DNA from: Dyella sp. ASV24
Lineage (GTDB): Bacteria > Pseudomonadota > Gammaproteobacteria > Xanthomonadales > Rhodanobacteraceae
DNA length: 64,000 nucleotides
Reading direction: 5' to 3'
Assembly: GCF_016428905.1 (NCBI RefSeq)
Contig: NZ_JAELTQ010000009.1
Location: 1-64,000 of the forward strand
Positions 13,394 to 21,620 of the stretch are shown here, piece after piece (position 1 is the stretch's first letter; every line of letters begins with the position of its first letter). Made by a program: the position numbers and the translations under genes. The notes beneath the pieces are model-generated. The model worked only from the letters and a program-made list of their open reading frames with translations. It made no database searches and was not told the origin of the DNA.

Positions 13394-13836
13394 CGCGAAT
13401 GAACCGGGGCCTTGCTCGGAGGGTTGTCGTGCGCGGAGCCAGCGAATGCCTTCGCGGGCACGCCGATGTCTCGGTATCACCGAGCAAAAACGATTGGGAT
13501 ATCGCCCCGTTGACGCCAGCGGTGAATGAGCGGCAAGCCAGCTACGCCGAGCACCACCGTGCAGCCCGAGCGAAGACCGGGACAAAAGATGCCAGCCGCA
13601 TGCTTGCACAGGGCGGCGAACCAGACCTCGCCCCCAGCAAGCCGATATAATGATCAGGACAATCAATTGCTTACATTCAAGCCGCGAACCTCGGCACCCG
13701 CAAGGCGACCGCTATGCCCGTTGCCGATTTCGCAGTACTTTCCGAGGGCGCTTCGGTAACGATGAGGCCTCTATCGTCACGGGCACCTGCGACGCGAGGC
13801 GCGCGCCTCGACCATGGGCTACGGGGAGAACCAGTC
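13394..13836. other. Gene-free stretch upstream of the protease
   Basis: About 440 bases without a convincing gene. The protease frame is open from 13714 (ATG with weak AAGG), but the extra 41 residues look random. A TATAAT at 13646-13651 is a possible -10 box without a visible -35. Confidence 0.4.
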
Positions 13837-14682
13837 ATGCAGATCGGTAGCGAACTGACTTCAAGCACTCGAACGGCCACGCTGGGTTGCTTCGTCCACA
13901 AGCCCGGCGAGCGAGGCCTCTATGCCATCGTCTCCCAGCACGCCTTCAAGCAAGGTGATGTCGTTCTACACGACCGAACCGCCATCGGAAGCGTCGTGGA
14001 CATGACCGATGCCGAGCTCGACGCCTCGCTGGTGAAGCTCAACTCGACAGCTGCCAGCGGGATCGACAAGAACTCATTCAAAATCCACAGGGGCGCCGAG
14101 TGCATCAAACTGCAAAGCGTGTTCGATCCCAGCCCCATTCGAGCCGCAAAGGACCAGCCGGCAACCTCGCCGGACCGCAGGCGTATTGAAGCCTTGCACT
14201 ACATGGTATGGCACGAGGGCAAAACATCCGGCCAGTTGGCGGCGACGAATGTAGACAGCTTCTCCTACAACTCGCAGTTTGGTGTTATCGCCGCCAAGGA
14301 CATCATGAATGGGCGGTACGCTTTTGAAGAACGCCCCACACGCCCCGGCGACTCAGGCGGCCCGGTCTATCTCGATAACGGCCAACTGGTGGGCATTCTG
14401 GGCGGCGGCATATCCAAGCCCTTGCCGATGGTCAAAATAGGACAGAGCCTTGCGATCGATACAGGATCATTGGGCGCTTTCTATCGGCTTGCCTTCGACA
14501 TATTCGAGAAGCTGGGTGTTCAACTCGCTACGTGGCAAAACAAGATCGAATGGCGTGAAATGGGAAGCTTGAGTTCCAGCTCTAGATCCGGCTCAAGCTC
14601 AAGCTCTAGCTCCGGCTTCGACCATGAAGACTTCGGCAACTACAAGCCGAATGACAATGACTGGGTAACTGCAGGGCAGTAG
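13837..14682 (+). CDS. Trypsin-fold serine protease with serine-rich tail
   Basis: A 281-residue protein (322 if the upstream ATG at 13714 is used). The chymotrypsin-fold triad can be read as His35 (IVSQHAF), Asp62 (ELDASLVKL) and Ser173 in RPGDSGGPVYL. The last 45 residues are a low-complexity serine tract (SSSSRSGSSSSSSSG) followed by an acidic end. GGGAGA before ATG 13837 favours the shorter form. No signal peptide is visible, which is unusual for this fold in bacteria, so export by a dedicated system or an intracellular role is possible. It stands upstream of the effector/immunity cluster; a link is not shown. Confidence 0.6.
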   Translation: MQIGSELTSSTRTATLGCFVHKPGERGLYAIVSQHAFKQGDVVLHDRTAIGSVVDMTDAELDASLVKLNSTAASGIDKNSFKIHRGAECIKLQSVFDPSPIRAAKDQPATSPDRRRIEALHYMVWHEGKTSGQLAATNVDSFSYNSQFGVIAAKDIMNGRYAFEERPTRPGDSGGPVYLDNGQLVGILGGGISKPLPMVKIGQSLAIDTGSLGAFYRLAFDIFEKLGVQLATWQNKIEWREMGSLSSSSRSGSSSSSSSGFDHEDFGNYKPNDNDWVTAGQ

Positions 14683-15547
14683 TCAAAACGACATGCCCCA
14701 CGCACTAAGGACATTCCCGACGCACAGTCGTGGATAAAACCCTACAGATCGTCGTCTGGTTGTTTGCTAAGTTGGTGGCGTTGCTCGCGGGGTCTTCGGA
14801 CGGGGTTTGCGAGCAGCCACGGCAGCAGTGTCGTGAGTAGCGCGGGCCGCAGGTGCTACCAACACCTACGACCCGCTGACCATCAACAACTATCATGGAG
14901 TTGATCATGGCTACGCCGGATCATAAGACATATGCACGTCTGTCTTTTACACAAGACGACAACCTCTCATCCTTCCCCGACAGTTCGCATAGAGCGAATC
15001 CGACAGCGCACCCGCGTGCGCGATGCCCTGCCCGCATCCATGACCCGTTTAGCTGGAGACACCCTCGCGCGTCGACCGCAAGGCGTGGCTCTGCGTGCCG
15101 TGACATGGACGGCACCCAGAGACGGACGGATCGTCATGGAGCAAAGCCACTACGGACGGCTGGAGCGACCCACGCAGGTTGCGATGTTGGAGCGTCGGGA
15201 TAGTCGGCCACGTGCCGACATGAGGTTGTAGCGAGTCTGATGATTGCCCCTGTGGCGTGGCGGATTTTGAGTCCGACGCGCCACACCTAGCAGCCCGGAG
15301 GAAGCCGGCAACGGTTTCCGGAAACATGGCACGCGCTGCTAAGCGACCGCCCCCAAAAGTACATAAATCCCCACCTGAACAAGGTCCGCCATCTATGGGC
15401 GTGTAGGGTTTCGCTGATTGAATCAGCCCGTGGCCAACAGTATGTTTTTTCGGCCCGCACTAGGAATGCACGAGCGACCGTGCAGGCCCCTCCTCTCTGC
15501 GCAAACCATCCGCGTGGATGTCCATGGATGCCGAAAGGGAATCACGC
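14683..15547. other. Gene-poor 865-base region
   Basis: No convincing gene. Two overlapping frames at 14907-15203 and 14932-15231 lack family resemblance and are rejected. A 7-bp stem hairpin (TGCTCGC 14782-14788 with GCGAGCA 14809-14815) is present. The right part holds the imperfect repeat described at 15246. The stretch could be decayed coding DNA, but I cannot show it. Confidence 0.4.
15246..15287. repeat. Left copy of an imperfect hairpin repeat flanking the effector cluster
   Basis: Begins GCCCCTGTGGCGTGGCGG and ends in CGCGCCACACC, with a GGCG...CGCC stem. It resembles the stretch at 18369-18412 (GCCCCTGTAGCGTAGCGG ... CCGCCACACC). The two copies bracket the lipoprotein/effector cluster. 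Confidence 0.35.
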
Positions 15548-16096
15548 ATGAAGCGACGCTTATCAAAGACCTTCACCCTGGCAGCACTAGCTATCGGACT
15601 CGCGCTCCAGGCCGCGTGCTCCAGCTCCTCAGGATTGCCCGAAGTGCTCGCCTCAGCGCCACTGACCATGGATAAGGCAGGTGCCACCACAAGCGTCGAC
15701 TTCACTGTCACAGAAGCGCATATCGCCAAGTATCGCCGCCTGATGGTGGCCTTGAACTTTCCAAAGACCAATGACAGGAAGCTGGAAGACGCAATTCGGA
15801 ACAAGAAGGTGTCGATGGAAGTGGAAGTTGTCCAGATCCATGACGGACAAAGCATTCCGATAGCCACACAGGACTACGACGCCAACCGCGACGGCTCGCG
15901 ACATATCGGCAACGCTATTGCGAATCTGAACCTGTACGGCGCGGACGCCGACTCTTCGCTCGTGTTGATCGCCGGCTTCTACCCACCGAAACCAGGAAGC
16001 TACAGAGCAACCGTTAAGACTATTGAAGACCAGCCTCTTTTTGAGGGCGTCGATAGCATCATTAAGGTTGAGCAGTACTACAACACGGGCGAGTGA
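15548..16096 (+). CDS. Lipoprotein, candidate T4SS-effector immunity protein, copy 1
   Basis: A 182-residue lipoprotein. The signal peptide (TFTLAALAIGLALQ) ends in lipobox QAAC, so it is anchored in a membrane facing the periplasm. The mature domain shares with copies 2 and 3 the motifs M(D/N)KAGA, RRLMV(A/S)(L/M)NFP, HDGQ, (L/M)N(L/M)Y and a YYNTGE terminus. AAAGGGA precedes ATG 15548. In Xanthomonadales, lipoproteins next to XVIPCD effectors protect the producer from the toxin; that role is inferred from position and export. This copy is the most divergent in its central loop. Confidence 0.75.
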   Translation: MKRRLSKTFTLAALAIGLALQAACSSSSGLPEVLASAPLTMDKAGATTSVDFTVTEAHIAKYRRLMVALNFPKTNDRKLEDAIRNKKVSMEVEVVQIHDGQSIPIATQDYDANRDGSRHIGNAIANLNLYGADADSSLVLIAGFYPPKPGSYRATVKTIEDQPLFEGVDSIIKVEQYYNTGE

Positions 16097-16101
16097 GCGG
16101 C

Positions 16102-16653
16102 ATGATCAATCCAAGCAAATACCGTGGACAGCCATACGCTGCACTCGTGATCGGGATGCTCCTGCTCACCGCCTGCTACGACCCGTCGGTACCTAAGGCA
16201 TGGGCATCGGCCCCGATGCCCATGAATAAAGCCGGCGCGTCAGTCCAGCTTGATTTTGACGTTACCGCAGAACAGCTTGCGACCAAACGGCGGTTAATGG
16301 TGTCCATGAATTTCCCGATGACCTCAAGCTTCAAGCTCGAGGACACGCTTCATCAGAAAGACATCCCGGTTTCCGTGAAAGTTGAATACTTGCACGATGG
16401 TCAGCCTACGCCCGTCCTTGTTCAGGACAACGCACAGATCCTTGATCCGACTCTCAAGCGCGCCGCACCTGACACCGCCATGCTGAACATGTACAGCACC
16501 GATGCGCATACCTCATACGTGCTTATCGGCGGCTTTTATCCCACGCAAACCGGGCACTATCGAGCGACCGTCAAGGCCGTCCGGGATCAACCTCTATTTG
16601 ACGGGGTGAACACGATCATCCGTGTTGAGCCGTTCTACAACACGGGCGAGTAA
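16102..16653 (+). CDS. Lipoprotein, candidate T4SS-effector immunity protein, copy 2
   Basis: A 183-residue paralogue of copies 1 and 3, with signal peptide and lipobox (LLLTAC). The same conserved blocks occur, ending FYNTGE. A GTG at 16093 overlaps the stop of copy 1 and could also serve as start, so the two may be translationally coupled. Its N-terminal signal sequence differs from the near-identical MKRR... leaders of copies 1 and 3, which suggests it is the older or recombined member. The immunity role is inferred. Confidence 0.75.
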   Translation: MINPSKYRGQPYAALVIGMLLLTACYDPSVPKAWASAPMPMNKAGASVQLDFDVTAEQLATKRRLMVSMNFPMTSSFKLEDTLHQKDIPVSVKVEYLHDGQPTPVLVQDNAQILDPTLKRAAPDTAMLNMYSTDAHTSYVLIGGFYPTQTGHYRATVKAVRDQPLFDGVNTIIRVEPFYNTGE

Positions 16654-16713
16654 GGGGTACCCCGCGATCGGTTCGCACAAATACACTCGGCGAGACAAAC
16701 AAGGAACTATCGC

Positions 16714-17265
16714 ATGAAGCGACGCACATTGAAGGTCTTGGCTTTGGCTGCACTGGCTATCGGAGTGATGTTTCAGGCCGGCTGCTCCAACTCCTCGCGG
16801 CCATCCGAAGTACTTGCTTCCACTCCATTGGCCATGGACAAGGCTGGCGCTTCCGTCAGTGTCGACTTCAATGTCACACAGGCACATGTTGCCACCGGTC
16901 GCCGCCTGATGGTGGCCCTGAACTTTCCACTTACCGATGGCCGGAAGCTGGAAAACACCCTTCTACAGAATGACACGCCAGTTTTCATAGAAGTCGACTA
17001 TGTCCACGACGGTCTATCCACGCCAGTTCTTACTCAGGACAACGAGGCGCTGCTCCACCCGTCAGAGAAGCGCACCGACGACCATCTTGCGCGCCTGAAC
17101 CTCTATGGCACAGATGCTGAAACGGCATTTGTCCTGATCGCCGGCTTTCTTCCTCCAAAACCGGGGCGTTACACGGTGACCATCAAGACAGTCCGAGACG
17201 AACCGCTGTTCGCCGGTATTGCGACGACAGTAAAGGTCGCGACCTTCTATAACACCGGCGAGTAA
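16714..17265 (+). CDS. Lipoprotein, candidate T4SS-effector immunity protein, copy 3
   Basis: A 183-residue lipoprotein with lipobox QAGC. Its leader (MKRRTLKVLALAALAIG) closely matches copy 1 while its mature middle (LTQDNEALLHP) is closer to copy 2, so it looks like a mosaic. It ends FYNTGE 12 bases before the effector start. Being adjacent to the effector, it is the best candidate for the cognate immunity protein. Confidence 0.77.
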   Translation: MKRRTLKVLALAALAIGVMFQAGCSNSSRPSEVLASTPLAMDKAGASVSVDFNVTQAHVATGRRLMVALNFPLTDGRKLENTLLQNDTPVFIEVDYVHDGLSTPVLTQDNEALLHPSEKRTDDHLARLNLYGTDAETAFVLIAGFLPPKPGRYTVTIKTVRDEPLFAGIATTVKVATFYNTGE

Positions 17266-17277
17266 AGGAGTACGCCA

Positions 17278-18282
17278 ATGGCCGACGCGCAGAAATACAC
17301 CTTGACGGTTTATATAGCCGCCCCTGGCACGCCCTTGCTCGAAGAGCATCCTGGTGACAAGTCAACGCCAGGGCACATGTTCTACGTAGTCAACGATGGC
17401 GTCAAAGGTCCTCGTAGCTACGGGTTTGCGCCTGTCGATCACGGCAGCATAGATGGCCAGGGCTTCACACCTCGAAACGATCTGCAGAACTACAAGGACC
17501 CCCTGTATTCCCGCACCATGGAGATATCCAAGGAGCAGTACGACAAATTGACTGCATTCGGCGATGATCCAAAGCAACACGGGTTCGACATGCAATACAA
17601 GGATGTCCGTAACAACTGCGTCGATTTCACTTGGGCAGCACTCAACCACGCTGGCATCCAACATCAAAACCACGTCGACCTGTCCCCTGCTGGTGGGCGC
17701 ATCCCTCTACCCGGCACCAGCGAGGGCAAAAGTGCACTACGCCCCACCCAGAACATTGACGACGTCAAAAGCATCAAAGATCCGGTTCCAGGCAGCCCGC
17801 TCAACAAAGAGCACACCAATCCCATGCCATCCCGGGACTTCAAGCAGTGGCTGCTCAGCGACATCCCGCTGGACGATCCGTCCCACCCCGGCAATGCCAT
17901 GTACAAGCAGGCGCATGAAGGCGTAGCGAAACTCAACGCCCAGCATCAAGTGCCCGCATCAGACCGTGACATGGACTTCGCGGCATCCATCGCCACCAAC
18001 GCCAAGGCTGGCGGCCTCGATCGCATCGATCACGTCATGCTCAGCCCGGAGGGCGACAAGGTGTTTGCGGTGCAAGGCAACGTGAATAGTCTCCACGGCA
18101 TGGATCGACAGATGGTCAGCATGCAGACCGTGGAAGCGTTGAATACACCACTCGCGCAAAGCAGCGCCAATTGGCAGCAGGCGGCGGAACAAGGGCAACA
18201 AGTTCAACAGCAGGCGCAGGCGCGGCAGGAGAATCAGGCGCAGCAGGTTAGTCAGCAGCAAGGGCCTGTGATGCGGGCTTGA
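17278..18282 (+). CDS. XVIPCD-tailed T4SS effector with NlpC/P60-like amidase domain (X-Tfe candidate)
   Basis: A 334-residue protein of two parts. Residues 1-140 look like a circularly permuted papain/NlpC-P60 domain with His33 (PGHMFYVV) before Cys114 (RNNCVDFTWAAL), fitting a peptidoglycan amidase or endopeptidase. Residues 195-295 match the XVIPCD secretion domain of Xanthomonadales antibacterial T4SS effectors: DDPSHPGNAMYKQA, LDRIDHVMLSPEG, FAVQG, TVEALNTPLAQS. A glutamine-rich tail (298-329) follows, as in that family. There is no signal peptide. AAGGAG precedes the ATG. Three lipoproteins upstream are the presumed immunity proteins. The T4SS itself is not in this window. The XVIPCD call is firm; the enzyme class is inference. 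Confidence 0.85.
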   Translation: MADAQKYTLTVYIAAPGTPLLEEHPGDKSTPGHMFYVVNDGVKGPRSYGFAPVDHGSIDGQGFTPRNDLQNYKDPLYSRTMEISKEQYDKLTAFGDDPKQHGFDMQYKDVRNNCVDFTWAALNHAGIQHQNHVDLSPAGGRIPLPGTSEGKSALRPTQNIDDVKSIKDPVPGSPLNKEHTNPMPSRDFKQWLLSDIPLDDPSHPGNAMYKQAHEGVAKLNAQHQVPASDRDMDFAASIATNAKAGGLDRIDHVMLSPEGDKVFAVQGNVNSLHGMDRQMVSMQTVEALNTPLAQSSANWQQAAEQGQQVQQQAQARQENQAQQVSQQQGPVMRA

Positions 18283-18368
18283 TTGCGGTCAACTTGATCA
18301 GATGCTCGGAGCTGAGCGAGGTTCATTTACTATTCTGTTTTGAGAGGCGAATACTGACCTCGCCTTTG

Positions 18369-18412
18369 GCCCCTGTAGCGTAGCGGGTATAGAGCCCGCC
18401 ACACCACACCCA
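18369..18412. repeat. Right copy of the imperfect hairpin repeat
   Basis: Resembles 15246-15287 and contains a small GCGGG-TATAGAG-CCCGC hairpin after the effector stop. It may act as a weak terminator. Confidence 0.35.
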
Positions 18413-18442
18413 GCTTAAACTCAGCGCTACATCAAATAATAG

Positions 18443-18823
18443 TTATTGGCGCGCCTTAAGCCTGTTCTCTCTCAACCAGATGTAGAAGTCTGAGTCATTC
18501 TTAGAGCTGTTGTGGGACTTGCACATGGGCTGAAGGTTCCCAACCGAGGTTCTGCCTCCCTTGCTGTGCGCCTTGATGTGGTCAAGCGTTATTTCTTTAT
18601 CTCGACAGCCATCGATAATGCAATCCTTGCCCTTGATCCGAAATACCTCCCTCTCCATGTCGATAGGCCAGCTATGGTCGCCGACATACGCATCAGGCTG
18701 ATCGGATGGCCCCGGCACTTTCCGGCTCTTCTTGCACAGGCCGCACCTAATCAGCTCACCTACGTTTCCCCAATCCGTGCGCCTCTCCTTTGCACAGAGC
18801 GGACATTTGAAATACCAATCCAT
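18443..18823 (-). CDS. HNH endonuclease with zinc-ribbon N-terminus
   Basis: A 126-residue protein. Two CxxC pairs (CPLC and CGLC) in the first 30 residues suggest a zinc ribbon. The HNH core is CIIDGC...ITLDHIKAHSKGG followed by GNLQPMCKSHNSSKN, with the catalytic DH and the final H-N. Such stand-alone HNH proteins cleave DNA in phages, restriction systems or toxins; this one cannot be assigned further. The start at 18823 has GGGGAG upstream. It lies in an accessory region between the effector cluster and the tRNA-linked island. Confidence 0.82.
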   Translation of the reverse strand: MDWYFKCPLCAKERRTDWGNVGELIRCGLCKKSRKVPGPSDQPDAYVGDHSWPIDMEREVFRIKGKDCIIDGCRDKEITLDHIKAHSKGGRTSVGNLQPMCKSHNSSKNDSDFYIWLRENRLKARQ

Positions 18824-19060
18824 AGTCTCCCCTTGTTTGATCAATCCCACTCAAACTCAAATGCTGCATTTGCTCGAATACAAGACAGGCTCAAATGAAG
18901 GTTACACGCACTTCTTGACGACCTATCGGTGAACCTATCTCTATTTTCTAGCTCCGCTCCAATCTAATAGTCCCTCATGACCCGGAAGCGAGCCACCCTC
19001 CTTGCGGTTAGTTGCAGGGATGTGGACCATGTGCTTATCAACAAGATGAAGGGTTCAGCT

Positions 19061-19597
19061 ATGACAGCCTCAGAATGGGCGGCCTGGGTCCAGGCCATTG
19101 GATCGATCGCAGCCATTGGAGTGGCGATATGGGTACCGTATCGCTTGGCTGCGAAGGCCGCCAACGTAAGAGAGGCCGAAGATCACAGAAAGGCAATGGC
19201 CATGGGATTAGCCGTGCGTTTCGAGCTTCAACGGATTAAATGGCCTCTCACGCGAATCCTAAATCAATGGCCCGAAGGGACAGGCGCCCCAATGATGATT
19301 GATCTTGGCGAAGGTGGGAGGCGCGAGATTTTTGAGGAGTTCAAGTTTCCCAAAGGAATCGCAGAACACTATGCACGTTTTCACGAACTTGGAGAGGCCG
19401 CGGATGATGCTCTTCTCGCGACCGCACATGCCGAAGATGTAAGTCAACTTCTAACAACCATTGAAATCGATCTCATGCACTCTGGTGGTGACAATCAGGC
19501 CACCCTAGAAAAACAGCTTCGATCAAAGATTGTTTCAAGCTTAAAACACACCAATCGCGCGATCTCTTTGATTAATGCATTGTATGTGAAGCCCTGA
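19061..19597 (+). CDS. Membrane-anchored hypothetical protein
   Basis: A 178-residue protein with one N-terminal membrane helix (about residues 8-24, WVQAIGSIAAIGVAIWVPY) and a soluble, helix-rich cytoplasmic part. This layout is common in orphan accessory genes near mobile elements. The family is not recognised. AAGGG precedes ATG 19061. Lower G+C than the neighbours is suggested by the AT-rich flanks. Confidence 0.6.
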   Translation: MTASEWAAWVQAIGSIAAIGVAIWVPYRLAAKAANVREAEDHRKAMAMGLAVRFELQRIKWPLTRILNQWPEGTGAPMMIDLGEGGRREIFEEFKFPKGIAEHYARFHELGEAADDALLATAHAEDVSQLLTTIEIDLMHSGGDNQATLEKQLRSKIVSSLKHTNRAISLINALYVKP

Positions 19598-19729
19598 TTT
19601 CACGTGTCACAACAAGCAAAAAACCAAAGATGTGAAAAACGAAAAACAAAAACTGGGATCAGAGTGCACTTTATTTGAAAGACGCAACCACCAGATACGC
19701 AAAACGCCCCACTAAGGAGACTTCGTTTT

Positions 19730-19755
19730 TGGCCGAGGGTGGGATTGTTCGGCCC
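19730..19755 (-). pseudogene. Degenerate tRNA-Ser 3'-end-like fragment
   Basis: The stretch TGGCCGAGGGTGGGATT resembles the 3' end of the tRNA-Ser at 35515 (TGGCGGAGAGAGTGGGATT). Like that end, its CCA side (reading the minus strand) is followed by an AAACGAAG motif. It may be the scar of an older attachment site. Distance to the true tRNA makes it only a candidate. Confidence 0.35.
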
Positions 19756-19870
19756 ATCCATGGGCTTCACCCTTTCGCGCTACGCGCTCCAGGGCCAGCC
19801 TGCGGCTGTTCAAATTCGTTCCTGACGAATTTGTCGAACCCGGGTGGGTTCTCACCCAGTCGCTCAGTCA

Positions 19871-19908
19871 GAAACGAAAACGCCCCCATGCGGGGGCGCT
19901 TTCGTTTC
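19871..19908 (-). terminator. Strong hairpin terminator, probably the original tRNA-Ser terminator
   Basis: A near-perfect stem (GAAACGAAA/TTTCGTTTC plus CGCCCCC/GGGGGCG, one mismatch, loop ATGC). On the minus strand it runs directly on from the CCA-complement of the left attachment repeat and ends in a T-rich TTTTCGTTTC. Joining the two attachment repeats by excision would put it immediately after the intact tRNA-Ser. Confidence 0.7.
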
Positions 19909-19923
19909 TGGCGGAGAGAGTGG
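19907..19923. repeat. Attachment-site repeat, left (attL)
   Basis: TCTGGCGGAGAGAGTGG, identical to 35513-35529, which is the 3' end of tRNA-Ser. Identity stops immediately on both sides (T versus G on the right, T versus A on the left). Confidence 0.75.
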
Positions 19924-20012
19924 TGAGTGAGTAACTTCTCGCTCCACCAACGCCCGCGACGCCTGGTCAGGTCGGAAAGTTTGACCTCCGAAGTTGACCA
20001 AGTTCGGGAACG

Positions 20013-21098
20013 TTATCGTTCTTCCACTTGGTTGAGCAACCTCTCGCCAGCACCGCGCTCATACCAGCCCTTGGAGCGGTTCACGATCCGCACCACCGAC
20101 AACATCACCGGCACCTCAACCAGCACGCCCACCACCGTGGCCAACGCTGCGCCCGAGTTCAAACCGAACAAGCTGACCGCAGCCGCCACAGCCAACTCAA
20201 AGAAGTTGCTGGCGCCGATCAACGCCGAGGGACCGGCCACGCAGTGCTCCACACCCAACCAGCGGTTCAACAGATAAGCGAGCCCTGAGGTGAAATACAC
20301 CTGCACCAGGATCGGCACCGCCAACATGGCGATGATCAGGGGTTGGGCCAGGATCTGTTTGCCCTGAAAACCAAACAACAGCGTCAACGTGATCAGCAAC
20401 GCACCCAACGACACGGGCCCCAGGCGTCGCAACCATTCGGCCAATGCCACCTCACCGCCACGCGCCAGGATCAACCGGCGCAACAACGCGGCCCCCATGA
20501 CAGGCACCACGATGTAAAGCCCCACCGACAGCACCAAGGTGGCCCAGGGCACCGTGATCGCCGACACGCCGAGCAGAAGTGCAACCAAGGGCGCGAAGGC
20601 CACCACCATGATGCTGTCATTGATGGCCACCTGGCTGAGGGTGAAGTTGGGTTCGCCCTGACACAGGTTGCTCCACACAAACACCATCGCGGTGCACGGC
20701 GCCGCCGCCAGCAAGATCAACCCGGCCACATAACTGTCCACCTGCTCCACTGGCAGATGCCCGGCAAAGACGTGCCGCAGAAACACCCACGACAGCAACG
20801 CCATCGAAAACGGCTTCACGGCCCAGTTGATGAAAAGCGTGACGCCGATGCCCTTCCAGTGGCGGCCAACCTGGCGCATCGCGCCCAGGTCAATCCGCAG
20901 CAGCATGGGCACGATCATCAGCCAGATCAGCACCGCAATGGGAAGATTCACCTTGGCCACCTCCATGGCCCCCAGCATCGCAAACGGTCCCGGCATCCAA
21001 TGGCCCAACGCCGTGCCCAGCACGATGCACGCCGCCACCCAGAGCGTCAGGTAACGCTCAAAGAACCCGATCGCCGGACGAGCCGCCGCCTCAGACAT
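20013..21098 (-). CDS. arsB: ACR3-family arsenite efflux permease
   Basis: A 361-residue integral membrane protein with about ten helices of the ACR3/BASS fold. Family marks include FERYLTLWVAACIVLGTALG at the start, NLPIAVLIWLMIVPMLLRID, and AAAPCTAMVFVWSNLC, whose cysteine is the one essential for arsenite transport in ACR3. It exports As(III) from the cytoplasm using the proton-motive force. Its ATG overlaps the arsC stop by 8 bases; an earlier ATG at 21107 is less likely. It is the last gene of arsR-arsC-acr3. This is the ACR3 type, not the unrelated E. coli ArsB type. Confidence 0.95.
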   Translation of the reverse strand: MSEAAARPAIGFFERYLTLWVAACIVLGTALGHWMPGPFAMLGAMEVAKVNLPIAVLIWLMIVPMLLRIDLGAMRQVGRHWKGIGVTLFINWAVKPFSMALLSWVFLRHVFAGHLPVEQVDSYVAGLILLAAAPCTAMVFVWSNLCQGEPNFTLSQVAINDSIMVVAFAPLVALLLGVSAITVPWATLVLSVGLYIVVPVMGAALLRRLILARGGEVALAEWLRRLGPVSLGALLITLTLLFGFQGKQILAQPLIIAMLAVPILVQVYFTSGLAYLLNRWLGVEHCVAGPSALIGASNFFELAVAAAVSLFGLNSGAALATVVGVLVEVPVMLSVVRIVNRSKGWYERGAGERLLNQVEER

Positions 21099-21603
21099 GG
21101 GCGGCATCCTCGGATTGGATGAACCCGATGCGATCCAGGGCCACCTTCAAGACCTCCCGGTCCGCCCAGGTTTCCGGCGACAAGGTGAGGAAAGCCATGA
21201 GGCGCGCCTGGATGGTGGCGTGGGCCTGCGCAAAGGCCGCCCGCTTGTCGGTGTCACTGCCCTCCACCGCCGCCGGATCGGGCAGGCCCCAATGGGTGCG
21301 CACAAAATCCCCGAAGAACACCGGGCACGGCTCCGAGGCGGCGCTGTCGCAAACCGTCACCACCAGGTCAATCGGTTGCGCCCCCTCCCCAGAGAACTCG
21401 TCCCAGGATTTGCTGCGCAGGCCGGCGGTCGGCATGCCCGCCGCGGCCAGCGTGTCGAGCGCGTAAGGGTTGATCCGGCCGGTGGGCTGGCTGCCGGCAC
21501 TGAATGCCTCAAACCGCCCGCCACCCCAGGCGCGTAAGGTGGCCTCCGCCAAGACACTGCGGGCGGAATTGCCGGTGCAAACGAACAGAACGCGATGGGT
21601 CAC
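21091..21603 (-). CDS. arsC: Arsenate reductase, low-molecular-weight phosphatase type
   Basis: A 170-residue cytoplasmic enzyme reducing arsenate to arsenite for export. The P-loop CTGNSARS at residues 10-17 is that of the LMW protein-tyrosine-phosphatase-like ArsC, with Cys10 as nucleophile. Further cysteines (VTVCDSAASEPC) fit the relay cysteines used with thioredoxin or mycothiol-type reductants. It starts 17 bases after arsR and is translationally coupled to acr3 by overlap. Confidence 0.94.
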   Translation of the reverse strand: MTHRVLFVCTGNSARSVLAEATLRAWGGGRFEAFSAGSQPTGRINPYALDTLAAAGMPTAGLRSKSWDEFSGEGAQPIDLVVTVCDSAASEPCPVFFGDFVRTHWGLPDPAAVEGSDTDKRAAFAQAHATIQARLMAFLTLSPETWADREVLKVALDRIGFIQSEDAAHV

Positions 21604-21620
21604 GGGGGATCCTCAAAAGG

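Noticed and set aside
14895-15231. Two overlapping plus-strand frames in the gene-poor region
   Set aside because: No recognisable domain, poor amino-acid composition, and they contradict each other; may be decayed coding DNA but cannot be supported.
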